Shown one piece after another: positions 5,678 through 6,546 of a DNA stretch of 6,546 bases. Within the stretch, counting starts at the first letter, position 1. Each line of letters begins with the position of its first letter. The stretch spans positions 1 through 6,546 of the forward strand of contig JASJAL010000370.1 in the NCBI GenBank assembly GCA_030067055.1, read 5' to 3'. The DNA is from Kiloniellales bacterium (lineage in GTDB: Bacteria; Pseudomonadota; Alphaproteobacteria; Kiloniellales; JAKSBE01). Below the pieces are notes generated by a model that did not search any database, had not been told where the DNA came from, and saw nothing but the letters and a program-made list of their open reading frames with translations. The position numbers and the translations under genes are program-made.

Positions 5678-6546
5678 TCCCGACCGGCCCCACCGAGGCT
5701 GCCGGCAGCCTGGCGGCCGCCACGCGCGAAAACGTTGTCCTCGGGCTCTCGGCGCAAGGCTTTCACAAGATCGCCTACAGCGAATGGGGCGATCCGGTTC
5801 GCCCCGGCGCGCTGGTCTGCGTGCACGGCCTGACCCGCAACCGGCACGACTTCGATATGCTCTCCCGGGCCCTTTCGGCGGAGTTCCGAATCGCCTGTCC
5901 GGACGTGGTCGGGCGCGGCGGCAGCGACTGGCTGCAGGACCCGGCCGGCTATGGCTATCCGCAGTATCTTTCCGACATGAACGCGCTGGTCGCACGACTG
6001 GGCGTCGAGAGCGTCGACTGGCTGGGCACATCGATGGGTGGCCTGATCGGCATGATGCTGGCGGCGCAGCCGGGCACGCCGGTCCGGCGGCTGATCATCA
6101 ACGACGTCGGACCTTTCATCCCCAAGGCGTCGCTGGAGCGGATCGCCGGCTACGTCGGTCAAGATCCCCGCTTCTCCGACCTGGCGGCGGCCGAGGCCTA
6201 CTTCCGCGAAGTCCATGCGCCCTTCGGCCGGCTCAGCGACGCGCAGTGGCAGCAACTGACCCGCACCAGTGTGAGCGAGGACACCAACGACGACGAGAGC
6301 CGGGGTTTTCGGCTGCGTTACGATCCCGGCATCGCACGGGCTTTCGGCGAGGCGCCACCGGAGGACGTCGATCTCTGGGGGCTCTGGGAGCAGATTACCT
6401 GTCCGGTGCTGGTGCTGCGCGGCGCCGAGTCCGATCTCCTCCCCGCCGAGGTCGCACAGGAGATGGCCCGCCGCGGCCCGGCGGCGACCCTGGTCGAGTT
6501 CCCGGACTGCGGCCACGCGCCGGCGCTGATGGACGACGACCAAGTC
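5674..6546 (+). CDS. Alpha/beta hydrolase (3' truncated by window edge)
   Basis: This is a soluble serine hydrolase of the alpha/beta fold; 291 residues are visible with no stop before the edge. The start ATG at 5674 overlaps the TGA of the PLP decarboxylase gene, so the two are probably translationally coupled. Fold landmarks: the oxyanion-hole segment VHGLTRN (H51-G52), a following PDVVGRGGSDW strand and loop, the nucleophile elbow GTSMGG (S120), the acid in GAESDLL (D254) and the histidine in CGHAPAL (H281). The triad is complete and correctly spaced, and the histidine lies only 11 residues from the window edge, so little is missing. A cap region is likely at about residues 150-230. The subfamily cannot be settled from the sequence: esterase, lactonase, amidase or thioesterase are all conceivable. 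No signal peptide is seen, so it is likely cytoplasmic. Any link to the neighbouring decarboxylase's product is inference. Confidence 0.9.
   Translation, partial: MIPTGPTEAAGSLAAATRENVVLGLSAQGFHKIAYSEWGDPVRPGALVCVHGLTRNRHDFDMLSRALSAEFRIACPDVVGRGGSDWLQDPAGYGYPQYLSDMNALVARLGVESVDWLGTSMGGLIGMMLAAQPGTPVRRLIINDVGPFIPKASLERIAGYVGQDPRFSDLAAAEAYFREVHAPFGRLSDAQWQQLTRTSVSEDTNDDESRGFRLRYDPGIARAFGEAPPEDVDLWGLWEQITCPVLVLRGAESDLLPAEVAQEMARRGPAATLVEFPDCGHAPALMDDDQV

Noticed and set aside
4424..6031. A 535-codon open frame on the minus strand opposite the PLP decarboxylase and hydrolase genes
   Set aside because: It is arginine-rich, low in complexity and without recognisable motifs. Long antisense frames are expected opposite GC-rich genes with G/C third positions, and the + strand genes carry complete family motifs.
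5647..6543. A 298-codon open frame on the minus strand opposite the alpha/beta hydrolase
   Set aside because: The + strand frame starts at an ATGA overlap and shows the full catalytic triad. The minus-strand product has no coherent domain.

Overview
This is a GC-rich window (roughly two-thirds G+C by eye). Its gene families point to an alphaproteobacterium, perhaps Rhodospirillales-like, but no rRNA or other phylogenetic marker is present, so that placement is inference. All six genes lie on the + strand and are tightly packed. No tRNA, rRNA, CRISPR array or insertion sequence was seen.

Layout: (1) 3-974 is the 3' part of a DctP-type TRAP solute-binding protein, cut by the window edge inside its signal peptide. 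(2) 975-1157 is the only sizeable gap. It holds a compact intrinsic-terminator-like hairpin followed at once by a nested palindromic repeat of about 105 bp. (3) 1158-1673 and 1670-2986 are the small (DctQ) and large (DctM) TRAP permease subunits, joined by an ATGA overlap. (4) 2996-4459 is a full-length malonyl-CoA decarboxylase, 9 nt downstream. (5) 4472-5677 is a fold-type-III, PLP-dependent decarboxylase of the ornithine/diaminopimelate/arginine decarboxylase family, 12 nt downstream. (6) 5674-6546 is an alpha/beta hydrolase joined by another ATGA overlap and running off the right edge. It has no stop codon inside the window.

The TRAP genes next to malonyl-CoA decarboxylase resemble the rhizobial malonate locus (matPQM transporter plus matA). 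The simplest reading is periplasmic capture of malonate, sodium-coupled import by the DctQ/DctM pair, activation to malonyl-CoA by a synthetase (MatB, not in this window), and decarboxylation to acetyl-CoA. The malonate assignment rests on neighbourhood, not on a binding-site signature.

The less expected part is the downstream pair: a PLP amino-acid decarboxylase and a serine hydrolase that appear co-transcribed with the malonate genes. The decarboxylase keeps the PLP-binding and catalytic motifs of ornithine decarboxylase. It seems to lack one of the two acidic residues that hold the distal amino group of ornithine, so its substrate is open. The hydrolase has a complete Ser-Asp-His triad but no recognisable substrate. 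Whether these two genes belong to malonate metabolism or are only neighbours is the main open question here.
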